NCBI GenBank assembly: GCA_024699855.1
Contig: JAMPIQ010000002.1
Location: forward strand, 14,446,001 to 14,510,000
DNA length: 64,000 bases
Direction: 5' to 3'
Source: Aphelenchoides besseyi
Lineage: Eukaryota > Nematoda > Chromadorea > Rhabditida > Aphelenchoididae
In this document: one piece after another, positions 38,701 to 50,500 of the stretch
Position numbering within the stretch: the stretch's first letter is position 1
Layout: each line of letters begins with the position of its first letter
Made by a program: the position numbers and the translations under genes
Notes under the pieces: generated by a model
Told to the model about the DNA's origin: nothing
Database searches by the model: none
Seen by the model: only the letters and a program-made list of their open reading frames with translations

Positions 38701-41700
38701 TCTTCGTGGGACATGAACGAGTTGAAATGATGAAAAAAGTGAAAAGCAAAAACGTTCGAAAAAATCGCCTGTTCGGCATGACAACTGAATTCGAGAGGTA
38801 GACGACAGAATCTGATTGACGAATCTGTAAGAACTAATTGATGACTTATGTTATTGTAACAATGATCGTTTAACGGGACATTTGCTCGTCTGTCAATCAC
38901 TTTACTGCCCCCCTTCCGAACCATCACGCACGAAAATAACTCTCAGCTGACGAACGGCAGTCACGCAAATCAGTCAGGATAATGAAAGAATGAAGGAGAA
39001 TTAATCGACGAAAGTGCGAATTCATTATTTTAAGCGCGTTAAACGGGAGGCACACGAAAATTCGGAAATCTGGAGCATTCCGTCAAACCGTTTCGTTAGA
39101 ATGAGGTCGGAAACGCGCAATTTGTAAACCGTATCTCTTGACCACCAACAAAAACATCGTTTTTCATCGGCCGTTGAATCAAGACTTGTGCTCGAAAAAC
39201 GTACATTCAGTTCGATTGTTTCTGTTTGTTTCATAACCAAATGGAATTGACGTTGACCGCAAAACAAAGTGCCGTACACGTGTAAACTCGTTGCCGATGG
39301 AACGTCAAAGATCGTGAGAAGGTCACTGCGCGGGCTAACCGACGGGTTTCGTTGAATTGGTCGAGTCATCGATGTGCCCCATTGTCACTGCGTATTGATG
39401 ACATCGCCCAACTGCCCGACTTTCAACGTTTATCCTTGCTCAAGATGGCGCGACGCTTTTGGAGGGGCTGAATGACCATGCGCTCATTCAGATAGTGACG
39501 TTGTGCGGAAGGTACGCTTTTCGACGTCTACGATGCGAAAGGTTAGCCGTTTTGTGTTCATGAAACACTGACGGCGCCCAATGGCGGCGATGTAAAGCGG
39601 TTAAGATCAGATCAACGGGGTCGCGAAGAACTGTTCTGGTGCGGAGATCGACAATCTCTTTTTCGTAATAACAAGAGGGCAAAAGACCATTGTTGGCTTC
39701 GTAAATGAGATGTTTTGTAACAAACATAAGATAAATTGAAGAGCAACTTGTGGTCTTCCATGCTCGTTGATCAATGCGTAGAACATTTTGAATCGTAAAC
39801 ACCATCGACTCCAAACACATATCCCAATCATTAAACGCATTTCTGTTCAAAGAGACGTGAAACGATTAACTTTCATTGGATCAAATAACGTCAGCAGATT
39901 AGTCATCAATGACCTACTCGACTTGAACGATCTTCTGTAGTCTAAATGGCCGTGTATTGTAATGAAAACGAGACGATTTAATAGAACAATCGACCATAGG
40001 CTATTCAGGAAACAGAATGGATTGAATGAACGAAGAATATGAATAATCAGAAGATTTAAAGTCGTAGTAACAAGTCAGCGAAGAGCTCGATTCCCGACCT
40101 CAAACATCTCAGCGAATTCTCGAAAATCTTAAGCAATAAACTTTGAATGGAATAACCGTTGGCTCGTAAAATGTTTTTTGTGTACACAAATACGAAAAAA
40201 TTTCGGTGGAATTGCCGCCAAAAGAATGTTCACTCTCTTTTGCGATCTTCGTCCACTTTCTCCCCTGTGGTTGCGGTCGATCGGTCGCCGTTGGCGGTTT
40301 CCGCTCACTGCGGTTTTCTCTGTGTTCGTACACAGAAGTGGCTCTGCGCTCGGAGTCTTCACGGATCACCGCCGTCGGCACTGACCGGGAGGATTTGTGC
40401 CTCGACGCGACTTCATTCCGCTTGCGAACTCTTCCGGCGATTCGAACCGTCGTCTCAGAGCCGTATATTGGAATTGCGAACGCAAACAAGAGATGAGCGT
40501 CTTGTGTTGGTGTTGGAAAAGCCCGCAACTTCTCAACGATCCTCTCAACGGATTCGTCATTGAAAGAGTGTTTATCTTGAGGGCGATTAGAAACTAAAAA
40601 CCATTGTGTTTTCTTATTTAGAAGCTTATTGCTGACACAAATTGATGCAATCAAATTCTAAAGAGAACAAACGTAAAGGGAATCAGAAGATGTTTCGAAA
40701 TTCATAGCATTTTAGACTCTTCATTGCCACCAACCACCACGATACCGAACGTTGCATCAACCGCAAGTACAAGTGCTATTGGAACGGACAGCGGTGTGGG
40801 AAATCCGTTGAATGCACCGTCCCCAAACTCATCAATTTTGTCGCAACAGAACGCTGCGGACATCAGTCGTCCGGACACCGCATCGGATTTTCTTGGAACC
40901 GATTACCCACCTTCGGAGTTTAGTGGTGCAACTTTGGATGGACGTGAAGATCTGCTCGAGGAAACAGCATCGGTGGTCACTTCGCTATCCGAAGATGAAG
41001 TTCAACTGCAAGTCACTTATTTGGCTGAAGGAAACACTACGGCAACGGCGAACATTTTTGACGACGTCTTTCGTAACACGGTCCCTGTTGCTGAAGAAGC
41101 AATTTTTGCAGAAGAGGCAAATGTTGGATGCACTCAAACAAATCGATATTTAACACGTGTAGTCAACATATTCGAAGTCCATTTGGGTGATGTCAATGTG
41201 GTGGCTGATGCGGAAAGCAATGGCAATTTAAAAGTACGCGGTTACTCCAGTGGGTAGGTTTTCTCTGATGATCTCTAAACATCTTAAGATCTTTGCATTT
41301 TCAGTGTTGATGTGTCTGAACGATTGAAAATCTGTTGTTCCGATATTGTTCGTTCGAACAGTACTTTCGCTCAACTTTCGAATCTCTCAAGTGGAAACAT
41401 TCCGGAGAGTCGATCTCTGGATACAAAAGCTCGTTTCGAAGTTGACGCCCATGATGGACAAACGGATATTCGGGTGGGTGAATTACAATCAACATTAGAA
41501 CACACTTCATTTCAGGTCTTTGCGAAGGATCTGGAAATTGAATTGAGTGATCTGATCGTTTCGCATTTGGGTCCCTTCTTTCAAATCGGTTCACACGAGG
41601 ACCCGAAACTTAAATTGGAAGTCAACTTGGGCAATTCCAGAGTTCACATCAAGGTTCGTTCTGAATTGCATACCGACTATCGACTTTAACTTTTAGGATC

Positions 41701-41768
41701 AACGTAAAACAAATCCACTACGTCTTTTGATTGGAGAAATCAAGATTGAAGATGGCGCAAACCGTTGA
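29759..41768 (+). CDS. Bridge-like lipid transfer protein 3 (UHRF1BP1/UHRF1BP1L, SHIP164 family)
   Basis: Exons in phase: 29759-29802, 29847-30048, 30089-30165, 30210-30315, 30344-30614, 30655-30815, 30859-31189, 31229-31368, 31410-31506, 31548-31654, 31699-31764, 31806-32031, 32076-32407, 32447-32546, 32594-32638, then 40716-41253, 41305-41473, 41516-41653 and 41697-41768, giving about 1073 residues. The start (IKHQIVKHLS, then LPSWLRI and IPWTNLKTKP) matches the N-terminal chorein-like segment of UHRF1BP1L. LLWIVTLPQL and RLITNNGRCRI also align. The late exons (VVNIFEVHLGDVNVVADAES onward) resemble the C-terminal half. BLTP3 proteins form a hydrophobic groove moving lipids between membranes on endocytic vesicles. 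The 8.1-kb intron 32639-40715 (phase 1) hosts two antisense genes. If it is not spliced, the frame ends at TAA 32641-32643. The small intron 30316-30343 is uncertain. Confidence 0.82.
32702..34866 (-). CDS. Secreted extracellular leucine-rich-repeat protein (eLRR), nested in a BLTP3 intron
   Basis: Eight exons in coding order: 34645-34866, 34318-34596, 34124-34270, 33637-34080, 33474-33591, 33254-33430, 32947-33209 and 32702-32902, giving 616 residues. I chose the ATG at 34866 because it gives a clean signal peptide (MRLLTKIVLIFLGTGVAA). A cysteine N-cap (ACTCIEY) comes next, then at least twelve LRRs with LxxLxLxxNxI spacing, and a cysteine-containing C-terminal flank starting ENPLVC. The last 200 residues are Thr-rich then Ala/Lys-rich, with no transmembrane helix, so the product is probably secreted. 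A TTTTCAG site ends five bases before the ATG. The family resembles nematode eLRR proteins of the apical extracellular matrix (LET-4, EGG-6 and SYM-1 type). Its neighbour at 35951-38779 is a paralogue. Confidence 0.88.
34867..35950. other. Spacer between the two LRR genes, inside the BLTP3 intron
   Basis: Holds the promoter or leader region of the secreted LRR gene and the 3' end of the membrane LRR gene. A plus-strand open frame at 35592-35870 is listed separately. No other feature is seen. Confidence 0.4.
35592..35870 (+). CDS. Possible cysteine-containing small protein of 92 residues
   Basis: An intact plus-strand ATG-to-stop frame between the two antisense LRR genes. The product has six cysteines (LCF, QCD, ECF, ACK, LCH, ECV contexts) and is acidic, but has no evident signal peptide. 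It is on the BLTP3 strand and could in principle be an alternative BLTP3 exon, though the phase was not matched. No family is recognised and chance is a real alternative. Confidence 0.22.
   Translation: MTIQLGSSLCFDSKDFYDQCDDYSQHECFDFIACKQFEHIYNYWTPLILEMIQIGNNYNALKLHVWRSIDQGLSVEIGIDLCHEQNECVARK
35951..38779 (-). CDS. Membrane-anchored extracellular leucine-rich-repeat protein, nested in a BLTP3 intron
   Basis: Six exons in coding order: 38294-38779, 38125-38251, 37601-38079, 37352-37553, 36087-37308 and 35951-36047, giving 870 residues. Signal peptide MPNRRFFRTFLLFTFFII, cysteine N-cap (SACDCANDQ), about fourteen LRRs and a short cysteine C-cap (ENPLVCSERIHML to VVCG) are followed by a 300-residue Thr/Ser/Gln-rich stalk. 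A single transmembrane helix (MMIICLSTVAVVLVAVFVG, about residues 755-780) precedes an RRR stop-transfer and a 90-residue tail ending AYPNK. The topology matches nematode transmembrane eLRR proteins such as LET-4 and EGG-6, which help build the apical matrix of epithelia. Two acceptors are AAG. An ATTCAG site ends five bases before the ATG. It is a paralogue of the secreted gene downstream. Confidence 0.9.
38780..40715. other. Remainder of the large BLTP3 intron
   Basis: About 1.9 kb between the membrane LRR gene start and the BLTP3 acceptor CATTTTAG at 40715. It presumably contains the LRR promoter. Open frames at 40109-40654 (minus) and 40159-40563 (plus) overlap each other over the same CG-rich patch and show no domain, so I regard them as chance. 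Confidence 0.45.
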
Positions 41769-42803
41769 CAAAATTTCACAGGCATATCGCTTCTCTGTAA
41801 ACAAATCGTTTAATTTTGCAATCCCGTTAACCGATCTACTTCGAGATCATTCCACTTTTGAAGCTGTTGATTAAATTATCGTAAATAACCACTCGAAATC
41901 GATTTGAAAGGACAATACAAGCAACACGAATAATTGCGAAAGTGCTCTCGTTCACAGCAAATTACACAGTAAACGCGAATACAGCAATTATCTTTGAAAG
42001 CAAAAGAACGTGTTGATAAACGTGAACTTGACGAATCACGTTTGCTCTTTGAACATCCGAAATCCGCTGGACCCTCAAATCGAACATGTCTTCACTGCAA
42101 ATGAGCAGAACCGGCAACTGCACCTTTCGTATATCGAATTCGAACACGAACACGGTTCCATCGGACAGAAACACAATCGCCAAACAACTGAAAACGACCA
42201 GTTGACAACTCACATTCTTCTCATGGCTCGCACCATCACAACTCGTAATCATTATCTAAACTACCGCCAAACATGCGGTTTACCGGGCATCATTGCTTAT
42301 ACCTAACTCTGTCGTATAAAGGAGCGTTTTCGATCATTTGACAAAAAATTGAGTCTTCCAAATCGTGGAGAACACTTCAAATACCCCGCCTTTCATTTCA
42401 TGTAAATTCATTACTTTTAACCCTACAAGAAACCCCCGCATATATTTTTGGAGCGGAAATGAAACAATCACATTGAGTTCAATTACTCGGAATGATGAGA
42501 CAAAAACCCCATGTGCGAAATGAAAACGTAACAAATTGGAGCTGCGCGATTGTTAATGCCATTAGCATTAAACAGTTCTAGTATGCATAGAATTATTTCT
42601 CGTCATATCTCAAATACAACCGATACAAGCATTCATACTAAATGACCCATAGCAACTGTTAAAAATCGATCTATACGCAAGGTACCCAAAAATCAACATA
42701 GTTTTCACGAGGTACATTGTTTTGATAGATCTACTAAACCAGTTCGTTAGAATTTTTAACCAATATTCTCAAAACTATATGGTTGGGACAATAATTTTGA
42801 GTT
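41769..42803. other. BLTP3 3' flank
   Basis: AT-rich non-coding sequence after the BLTP3 stop. No recognisable gene, RNA or repeat. Short open frames at 41962-42306 lie on both strands and are not supported. Confidence 0.45.
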
Positions 42804-43019
42804 ATGTCGATATATGCACGGGAAGTACATTTTAGCCTTGTTCTTATTGGTTTCATCAGTGAAACCTGTGGCTTCCAAGTGCACAGCAGCCACAATCATC
42901 CCAACCACACTCATAGTCAACCGCAACCGGCAGATCCACCAATTCAAGCCGCTAACCCTCAAGCGGAACAAGAACTCTTCTATTTGTTTTCAATGTCTAT
43001 ATTTTCGATGATTGAATAA
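42804..43019 (+). CDS. Possible short secreted peptide; two overlapping frames
   Basis: Two frames are open over the same 200 bases. Frame one (42804-43019, 71 residues) gives a His/Pro/Gln-rich product (HNHPNHTHSQPQPADPP). Frame two (42814-43011) starts MHGKYILALFLLVSSVKPVA, a convincing signal peptide with cleavage expected near ASK, followed by a basic peptide with three cysteines. Only one can be the main product. Neither belongs to a family I recognise. The signal peptide in frame two is the best argument that something is expressed here. Confidence 0.3.
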   Translation: MSIYAREVHFSLVLIGFISETCGFQVHSSHNHPNHTHSQPQPADPPIQAANPQAEQELFYLFSMSIFSMIE

Positions 43020-43366
43020 GATGGCTACAATAATTGTTTGAATGTGATTGTAAACACATGAGAAAATGAACGTCATGAACGATCTTCGTAGTTCAATGCC
43101 TGGCTCAGAGACTTCAATATGATATCTGAGCATTCCATCAAGACGTTCATCGACCTCAAACAAACGAATAATCGAAAACACATTGGTAACTTAGGGTTTT
43201 TGATCTGCAGGTCTTGTATAGATTGCTGGTCAATCAACACAAATGAATTTATATTGAAGATCGGATACCCACAAGATTTAACTAAAATCAAAAGCCGACT
43301 GATGCAGAGCGCTTGGAACGACGTTTTTGTGCGCTAAAAGGTGGACGAATAGGAAAAACAGAAGGA

Positions 43367-44521
43367 TCAATCGCGTTCAACTTTTGAGAACAAATCAACG
43401 CCAACATAGTGAGTGTTTCCGGTTTTCTGAAGTCGACAATCAGCATATGATCGAAATTGGAACGCAAACCTCAACGTGTAATGAAATGTTGTGATCTGCT
43501 GTCCATTAGATTTACTCTTTTTCTTTTTGTAAACTGTCAATACACCGCCATCGAGTGCCATTGCTACTGGTCGCGATACAAAAGTCGACTTCAACAAACA
43601 GGTCATGTATTCGTCGGCGAGTAGGTCGTACACAATCAATAATGAACAATCTACTGGCACTACTGGTTGTTGCTGCCAAATGGCATACAGGTAATCAGAC
43701 TCAACTAGGAAGGTGGAAAAAATGTAATTGACAGGTTTGATCTATGAAAAAATGTTTTCATTAACATTATTTCCACTTACCTCTTTGATATCCAATATTT
43801 TCCATTCGAGAAGTGGTAGTTCGTTTGGGTCCAAAGGTATGATCTCCGGTGTCAAATCGACAGCACACAAACCAATAACCTTATTTGCTCCATAATCTGA
43901 TATGCTGGCGTAGACTTTTCCTTTGTAAACTTGGTGATTTGAACCAAGATAAAATGCTCCTCTATGCGGATTCACATGAAGACCAATAGGCCGCACATCT
44001 TCGGTTAGTGCGTCAAACCAAAAGAAATGATTCTCTTCTACGGGATTACCTTTAACCTTCAAGACTACGAAACAGTTTGGTTTGTCCGTAGCCAGAAAGC
44101 GAACAGGAAAAGCGCCCCATTCTGTCGGCCTCAATGATTTATGTTGTACTGTGACTGAGGTAAAGGTGGATTCGATCGTTAATACGGTCTTATAATAAAC
44201 TCGTTGTCTTCGATTAAAACAGAAAATGCGATGTTCGTTATCCATGTAATAAGTGGGCCACCAGTCACTTCCAAAACGAGATTTTGCATTGCTTGTTCTA
44301 AAATACACAGAAATGACTGTTAACTGCAACAATTAAACGAACATGAACTTTCCAGTGTAAGTGTCGTTGGTCGTTATCGTACTATCGTACGAACACAATT
44401 CGTAAAGAAAACGCTTATCGTTGGAGCAGATGTAATAACTAGAATAAAAGTGGTTGTATCGGTCTTGAAAAATATCAGGAGATTTCAACGCGTTTAATAT
44501 CGGGGTTTGAACAGCAGACAT
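43367..44521 (-). CDS. Orphan protein of 354 residues, three exons
   Basis: Exons in coding order: 44349-44521, 43781-44297 and 43367-43741, joined in phases 2 and 0. The product begins MSAVQTPILNALKSPDIF and has no signal peptide or transmembrane helix. It is rich in beta-strand-like alternation with motifs such as FGSDWWPTYY, HRIFCFNRRQRVYY, GAFYLGSNHQVYKGKVYAS and MALDGGVLTVYKKKK. The spacing of short strand motifs suggests a beta-propeller-like fold, as in some F-box-associated or WD-type repeats, but no canonical WD, Kelch or F-box motif is visible. Exon phases, codon use and splice sites are typical of the other genes here, so it is very likely real. Function is unknown. Confidence 0.7.
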
Positions 44522-47500
44522 TCCTCACAACGACTACTTGGTCAACAACGGACGCTCTGTAGGTCTAATGCACCGGTACAAGAACTAGGTCATCTCAAAT
44601 GCCGCTCAATGCAGCCTAATGCTTATGCATATGCCAACGAGGCTTGCAGCTATTGCCCAAAAGCCAATCACATCGTTCATATAAACTGAAAGTGACGAAT
44701 AAGCATATATAAGTGTTCCAAATGACGAAACGACTTGGTTATGATGATAAAACCCGTATTTTTACATCTATAAATCCATTCACTATTCTGATTTTCGTTA
44801 TAAAAAAGCCATTAAGATGTTCTTGAAGTTCACAGATCCTTGATTAAACTCTTGAAGGTGAAAAATAAGGCGATATTTGCTTATTTGGATATTCCTCTGC
44901 ATGTTGGCCAGAGGTTTCAACGACGTTTTCAGCTTAAATTTGGTTGTTTTTGTTATCGTCGCAGCCACAGCGGCTGTTTTTATGCACGTTCTTTGTGGCC
45001 TTTGAAGCATTTTCACGAGAGGCATAGTGTGTGGCCGACATCTGCAAAGAGGAAGAACGGTGCGAGTCCAAAGTTACGTGCAGGATTGGAAAAGTACTGC
45101 AATCTGTTCGTTTTCCGCCATCGTTCCACATCTTCACTTATCCGTATGTTTTGAGCAATAAGCTAACGGTCAATTTGCTGTTTGTTTACAATCGTGGAGC
45201 AATAATCGAAGACAAGTAAGCCGAGTGATTCTACTGATGTGGTTTTCCTTTCAATTACAAAGTGGTGTAAACAAAAAGTAGTTTTGCACGACCGCTGTCT
45301 GCTGCGGACCGCACGAATTGGCCACGAGCTGAGAATAAACAGGACCCGGAAACCGGACAACAACTCGCGATGCTGAAGACGAATCAAAATCCCTCGTCAA
45401 CGGCATTTGCTGGAATTTGCCGAAAGCAGAACGGCGGAATACAGAAGTCGAGAAAACGTGCCTTTTACGGCACTTGTTCCGAGTTTCCCGCGTCCTTTTT
45501 TTGCTCAACCGTTCGTCCCACTCGACGGTCGTCCGTCCAATTGCATCACCGAGAATTTTGATGGACCACCGTTTAGACGCGTACTTTCAACGGTCGATAT
45601 CTTTCCTTCCATTCCCGACTTTTTAATTCGTTCGTGGATATTTTCGTTTATAACCACCTTTCAACTCGTGACTTCCTGTTCCAGTTTTTGATTCAAAAGT
45701 ATCAACAGAATGAACGGGTTCGAAAAGACGTCAAATATAATCAGCTCTTGGCCGCTCGTTTCTTTGAAGTGACTTGCTGGGCAAACAAATTCCACGGTCG
45801 TTTCCTCACGATGTTTTTGACGCTCAATTTTGCGCATGATCTTCAGCTTCTGGAAGCTTCGATTTCACAATAACAAAAGACATTTCTGACCGCCTTTTTT
45901 CAAATCGATTTCGTTTTGAACCTTCCGGTTATTTCGGGCATTCAACTGACTCTCGACTCTTTTAGTTCGCATATTCTTAGTCGTGAGTAGTTCTCTACGG
46001 TATTTGAAGTATTCGACCCAGGAGGTCATGACTACTACCAATGCACGCACTTTGACGCACTTGTTGACTCAATCCAAACGGTTGATAACACCAATCGACT
46101 TGCCAACCAATCGCCCAACTGTACGCGGGTCTTTGATCGCACTCTGCGTTGCTCTCTCGACATCACGTTATCGCGAATGACTTCTGTTTTCCGTCATCTA
46201 TCAAAATATTTTTGCAAAAAACAACCTGCCAACGAACGAAAAGCGACAAAGAAAAATTACTCGTTCCTTTACGTTAACGTATAATGAAAATTGATCGGTT
46301 TTCTGATTGTCTTTGAATTGTTTGGACTCGACGACAAATTTGACAACGCAACCCGGCAGTCATATTGGCAGAAGAACGAGGTCGTTGTGTTCTCGATTTC
46401 ACACCTTCGAACGTGGAAAACAGGTCGATCGGCTGTCGACGGAGTTCAGTTGAATGATGAAGCGATTTTCGATGTTAAAAACAACTTCGCAAACGCAGCT
46501 ACGCACTTCATCATAACTCTCACCTACACACAAGTGATCAGACGATGAGTCTGTAAGCACGAGCCCAAATGAATGTGCAACGTTTGATCACACCTTTGTG
46601 AAGACAAAGGAGTGACAATTGATTGCCGTTGAGTGTATGATTATCCAAAAACAACTCGAATTGTGATAACCTTGAATCTTCATTCGCTGACTTTTGGTCG
46701 ATATTACGTTCGGCAGAACGTTGAGAATCGGTATCTGAATGAGTTTGCCGGTCGTCAAAGTTGTGCAATAAATTACCGATGTCAAAGCGAAGACCGTGTC
46801 CTTGGGTTTCCGTGCGGCGGTGAATTCGTCGCTTCATCGTTGGCGTTGGGATGTCGAGAAAGATAACCGACGAAAAGTCGCGTGATAGCGAAGCACATAA
46901 ATCAGGAATAAAAACAAGTACGGGAGGCCTACCACAGCGTTCGTTTCAATGTTTTCGTAAAATTCGAACGCTAATTAAACTAATCAAACAGTTGAACGTT
47001 GGGGTCAATTGATGAAAATCATAAGAATCGTTCATGGAAGTTATTTTGCAACGAAGTTGCTCACATCACAGCTCCTATTCGAAGAGTTACGAACTCAGGT
47101 TTGTTTTACTCAACAATTTGGTTAATGAGGCCAATTGCACAAATCACCTTTGGACTTTGTGACTAACCAATTGATCTATTCGGGCAGACCATTGGCGCAA
47201 AACTCTTCAGCTCATCGCGCGTCGCGGTCCCGGTCATTCTGCCAAAACATCCTGACGACAAAAGTGATCTTTGGACCGCCAGTTTTTACTTCGAATATGT
47301 TTATCTTTATGGAAAACAACTCTTCTTTATCTCTCCGATTTGAACAGTCGTTTTTGTTTTCCTCATTCCAGTCCTGTTTATCACGAATTGGCCGAAAGAA
47401 CAATCAAAACGAATGAGCCATCAATGTCGTTCTTCTTCAAAGCTTTGTCACTGCTCAGTCTTCGTAAATAACTTCCTTTCTGCACCACGGTCATTTAATG

Positions 47501-50500
47501 AGAACCATAAAATTGAAATGTTGCCTTTTAAGTACACGGCGACAAAGTTCGTTAAAACCAAACTGTTTGACTTCGTGGGACGGGCACATCAACGGGGATA
47601 ATAAAATCGAAGTCGAGAGTTTGTTCTTCTGTTTTTTGTGCAAAAAATGACTTTTAGTCAACGACCAACGCGCTAATGATTAATTGATAAAGTTGGGTGC
47701 AGGTTATGTTCAACATTCGATGGAACAATCAAATTAAGTTCCGTGTTAACGATCAAGAAGATCGTTTTCAAAGGTTCAGGAAACCAATGACCAAGTATCT
47801 TTCCAGTGATTTTATTACCTCAAAGTTGAATATCGACTTCCGAACTGATTGCCTATATGTCTACATTTTTGCCTCGTACTATGCACCTATTGTTTAAAGA
47901 AGTTTTTACGACCATCGTTTTTATTTCCCATCCCGTCGACACGTGAACTCGCACGTGCATTGGACTGCTAGTTCCCGCTACTTACCGTAACGTTTCTTTT
48001 TTTGATCACAAACTCACGTGCAATCGACTTTCGTTCCCGTTTTCAACTTTGATTTATAACGAAATCGGGTGGATACGGTCGGTTATGTAACATCGAAGTG
48101 ATTTCATGTGAAGAAGTTTAAAGGAGTTGGAAATGACTGATTGCACTCTCTTGTTTCCAAATAACATTGATTACTGTCATGCTCCACATTAGCATACTTT
48201 CGGTTTACACAATGGACTTTTGTCTCTTTTTTTTTTGTTTCTGCTCTTCAATTCACGTACTCATCAACGCTAATCGAGCGTTTTATTTTGCGACCGAAAT
48301 GGATCTTTTTATTGCACCCGTGAACCTGTTGCTCTCTCTACCGGGCAGCCAAGAATTTTTGTTCCAGGAATCGATTAAAGGTCAGTACGAACCTTCAACG
48401 CGACAGGCGTCGAGCGGTGACAACAAAGTGATTGGAAACAATCATTCGAGATTCAGCGAAAGGTCACTCCGAAGTTGTATTGTTGCAAGAAGACAGAGAG
48501 AATGCTATTGCATGATCGTTCGGGGTTACTGGCTCAAACGTTGGCCATTGATTTGCATACACGGACATCAAACCAACACCACCGTGCATTTGCTCTCAAG
48601 TGCATTTCGATGCGCACGCAGAAACAATTCACATTCGAAAGCAATATCGGGGGGCCAAATTCACGTTTACGTTAAAAACAATCTTCATCGAGTGTTCGCT
48701 TCTTGGAATCGACGTTTTTGTGGAGAAACATTTCACATCAAAGATAAGGACATTTATAAAGACAACCGTCTGCCATTTGATTCAAAACAAACAAACAGGT
48801 AGTAGCTGTTTTGAGAGGACTAATTTCATTTCTGGACTCTGCGCTTTTAATTCGTCTGAGAACGAAGTTGTGTGTTCGTTCCGTGGCTTTTCGACTTGAC
48901 CAAACGAGCCAACACATCAACTTTATGGACTCGTAAAGCCCTCCGCTGCACTGTTTGTCCATATGCACCTTTCGACATCGATTTTCCCAACGATTCCTGA
49001 ATTATTGTTTCCATCATACAAATTCGAATAATTGGGTTGTTTTTGCACTTTGCTCATTGAAATAATCAGACGACTTTTTTCATGCCAACATCTCGTTATC
49101 GACTGTCACAATCATACCCGTGTGATCATCAAAGGTCTTCATTTTCGCGTGTTCCGCAAAATTTTTATTAATATTGGTGTAAAAGTAGCCGTAGTGTTTA
49201 AAACAACTTCTGTGTAAACTTGATTGGCACGTTAGACCACCAAACGTGCCGGCGGTGGATGTTTGTTTTTTCAAGACTTGTCACATAAAACCTCGACTCT
49301 TTTCGTTTACATGTTTATGAATCCTTTCCTTGACATCTTCTCTTGACTGGTCGACACAACGGACGTGCACACGACAATCGACGAATTCGGTGGTGACCGC
49401 GTTCTCTGTGCGAATAAACTTTTTGGCGCTCTTTAGACGAGTGTCCTGCGGAACGGTGTGATTGCTTTTTGCTGCTGTTGCATCGTCCGTTTTCAACCAA
49501 AACACATCCAACAGACGTTCCCCGAATCACGTTCCAAATAACCGTCGTTTCGATCAACAACAACCACCTCGTGACACCGTCGGAAATGATATGAGCATTG
49601 GGCTAACGAAATCCGAGAATACAAAACTCCGATCTGTTGGCATTGAAATGAAGCAAAACCTTCTGCTGTTTAAGATTTCGCGCAAACAACGCCGCAAAAG
49701 GCAATTGATTAAATTAAACTTTTTGTTGACAAATTAGCCGGCAACCAAACGTTTGCAACTGCGGTTCAATTTTCGTATCATCGAGTGTGTGGACAAGGGT
49801 GATCAAGAGTCGAAAAACAGTGTGCGTTCTTTCAACTCTTTGCAACCTTTTGCCTCGAGTGAAACGCGAATGAAGCGAACAAAAAGAAGACTCCCCGATC
49901 AGTGGGAGGCATATTCTTCACGTGCAGGAACACGTGAATCATAGCGACCTCTGTTCGGCATTCGGGCTCTTCGATTATCGTTTTTGGCCATAGAATGGTG
50001 GAGGCTATAAAGTTGGGAAGGGGAACACGGAAAACAATTCAATCACGACTTCTTTTTATGTGACACTCGTCGTTGGGTTTTCCTCATTCTGATCGTCTGC
50101 CCAGTTTTCAATGAAAATAACAAAAACAAATTCATTTAGTCGGTGCGTACTTTCGACGATCATTCTCCCCCTCTCCGACGACTTTATGTTTTTGAAACCT
50201 AACAATTGTCTCTGCCCATGGGGTTGTTACGACAATCTGCTTTTTGCGATCCAGTTGATTAATTTAAGCACATTTGGCGATCGCTTATGTTACGGTGTGA
50301 ATTTATGGGGTCCGCGTAGTTTTTGGACCGAGAAAGCTCTTTCCTTCAGCATTTCCCAAACACTCGCCAAGTACTCTGAGCTCCCGAATTGTTGGGTTTG
50401 CTCACTTTCGTTTGGCATCGAACAACGATCGCTAATCACACGAGTCGTCGACACGCTCTCCCGATAGATTCCGCTGCTCAACACGTGGAATTCAAGTGAC

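Noticed and set aside
40109..40654. 181-codon minus-strand frame in the BLTP3 intron
   Set aside because: Shares its bases with a plus-strand frame of similar length, has low-complexity Arg/Thr composition and no signal, domain or splice structure.
48167..48802. A 211-codon plus-strand open frame in the 44.5-54.1 kb region
   Set aside because: No domain, erratic composition, hydrophobic start caused by a poly-T run, and no supporting splice sites. It appears to be chance.
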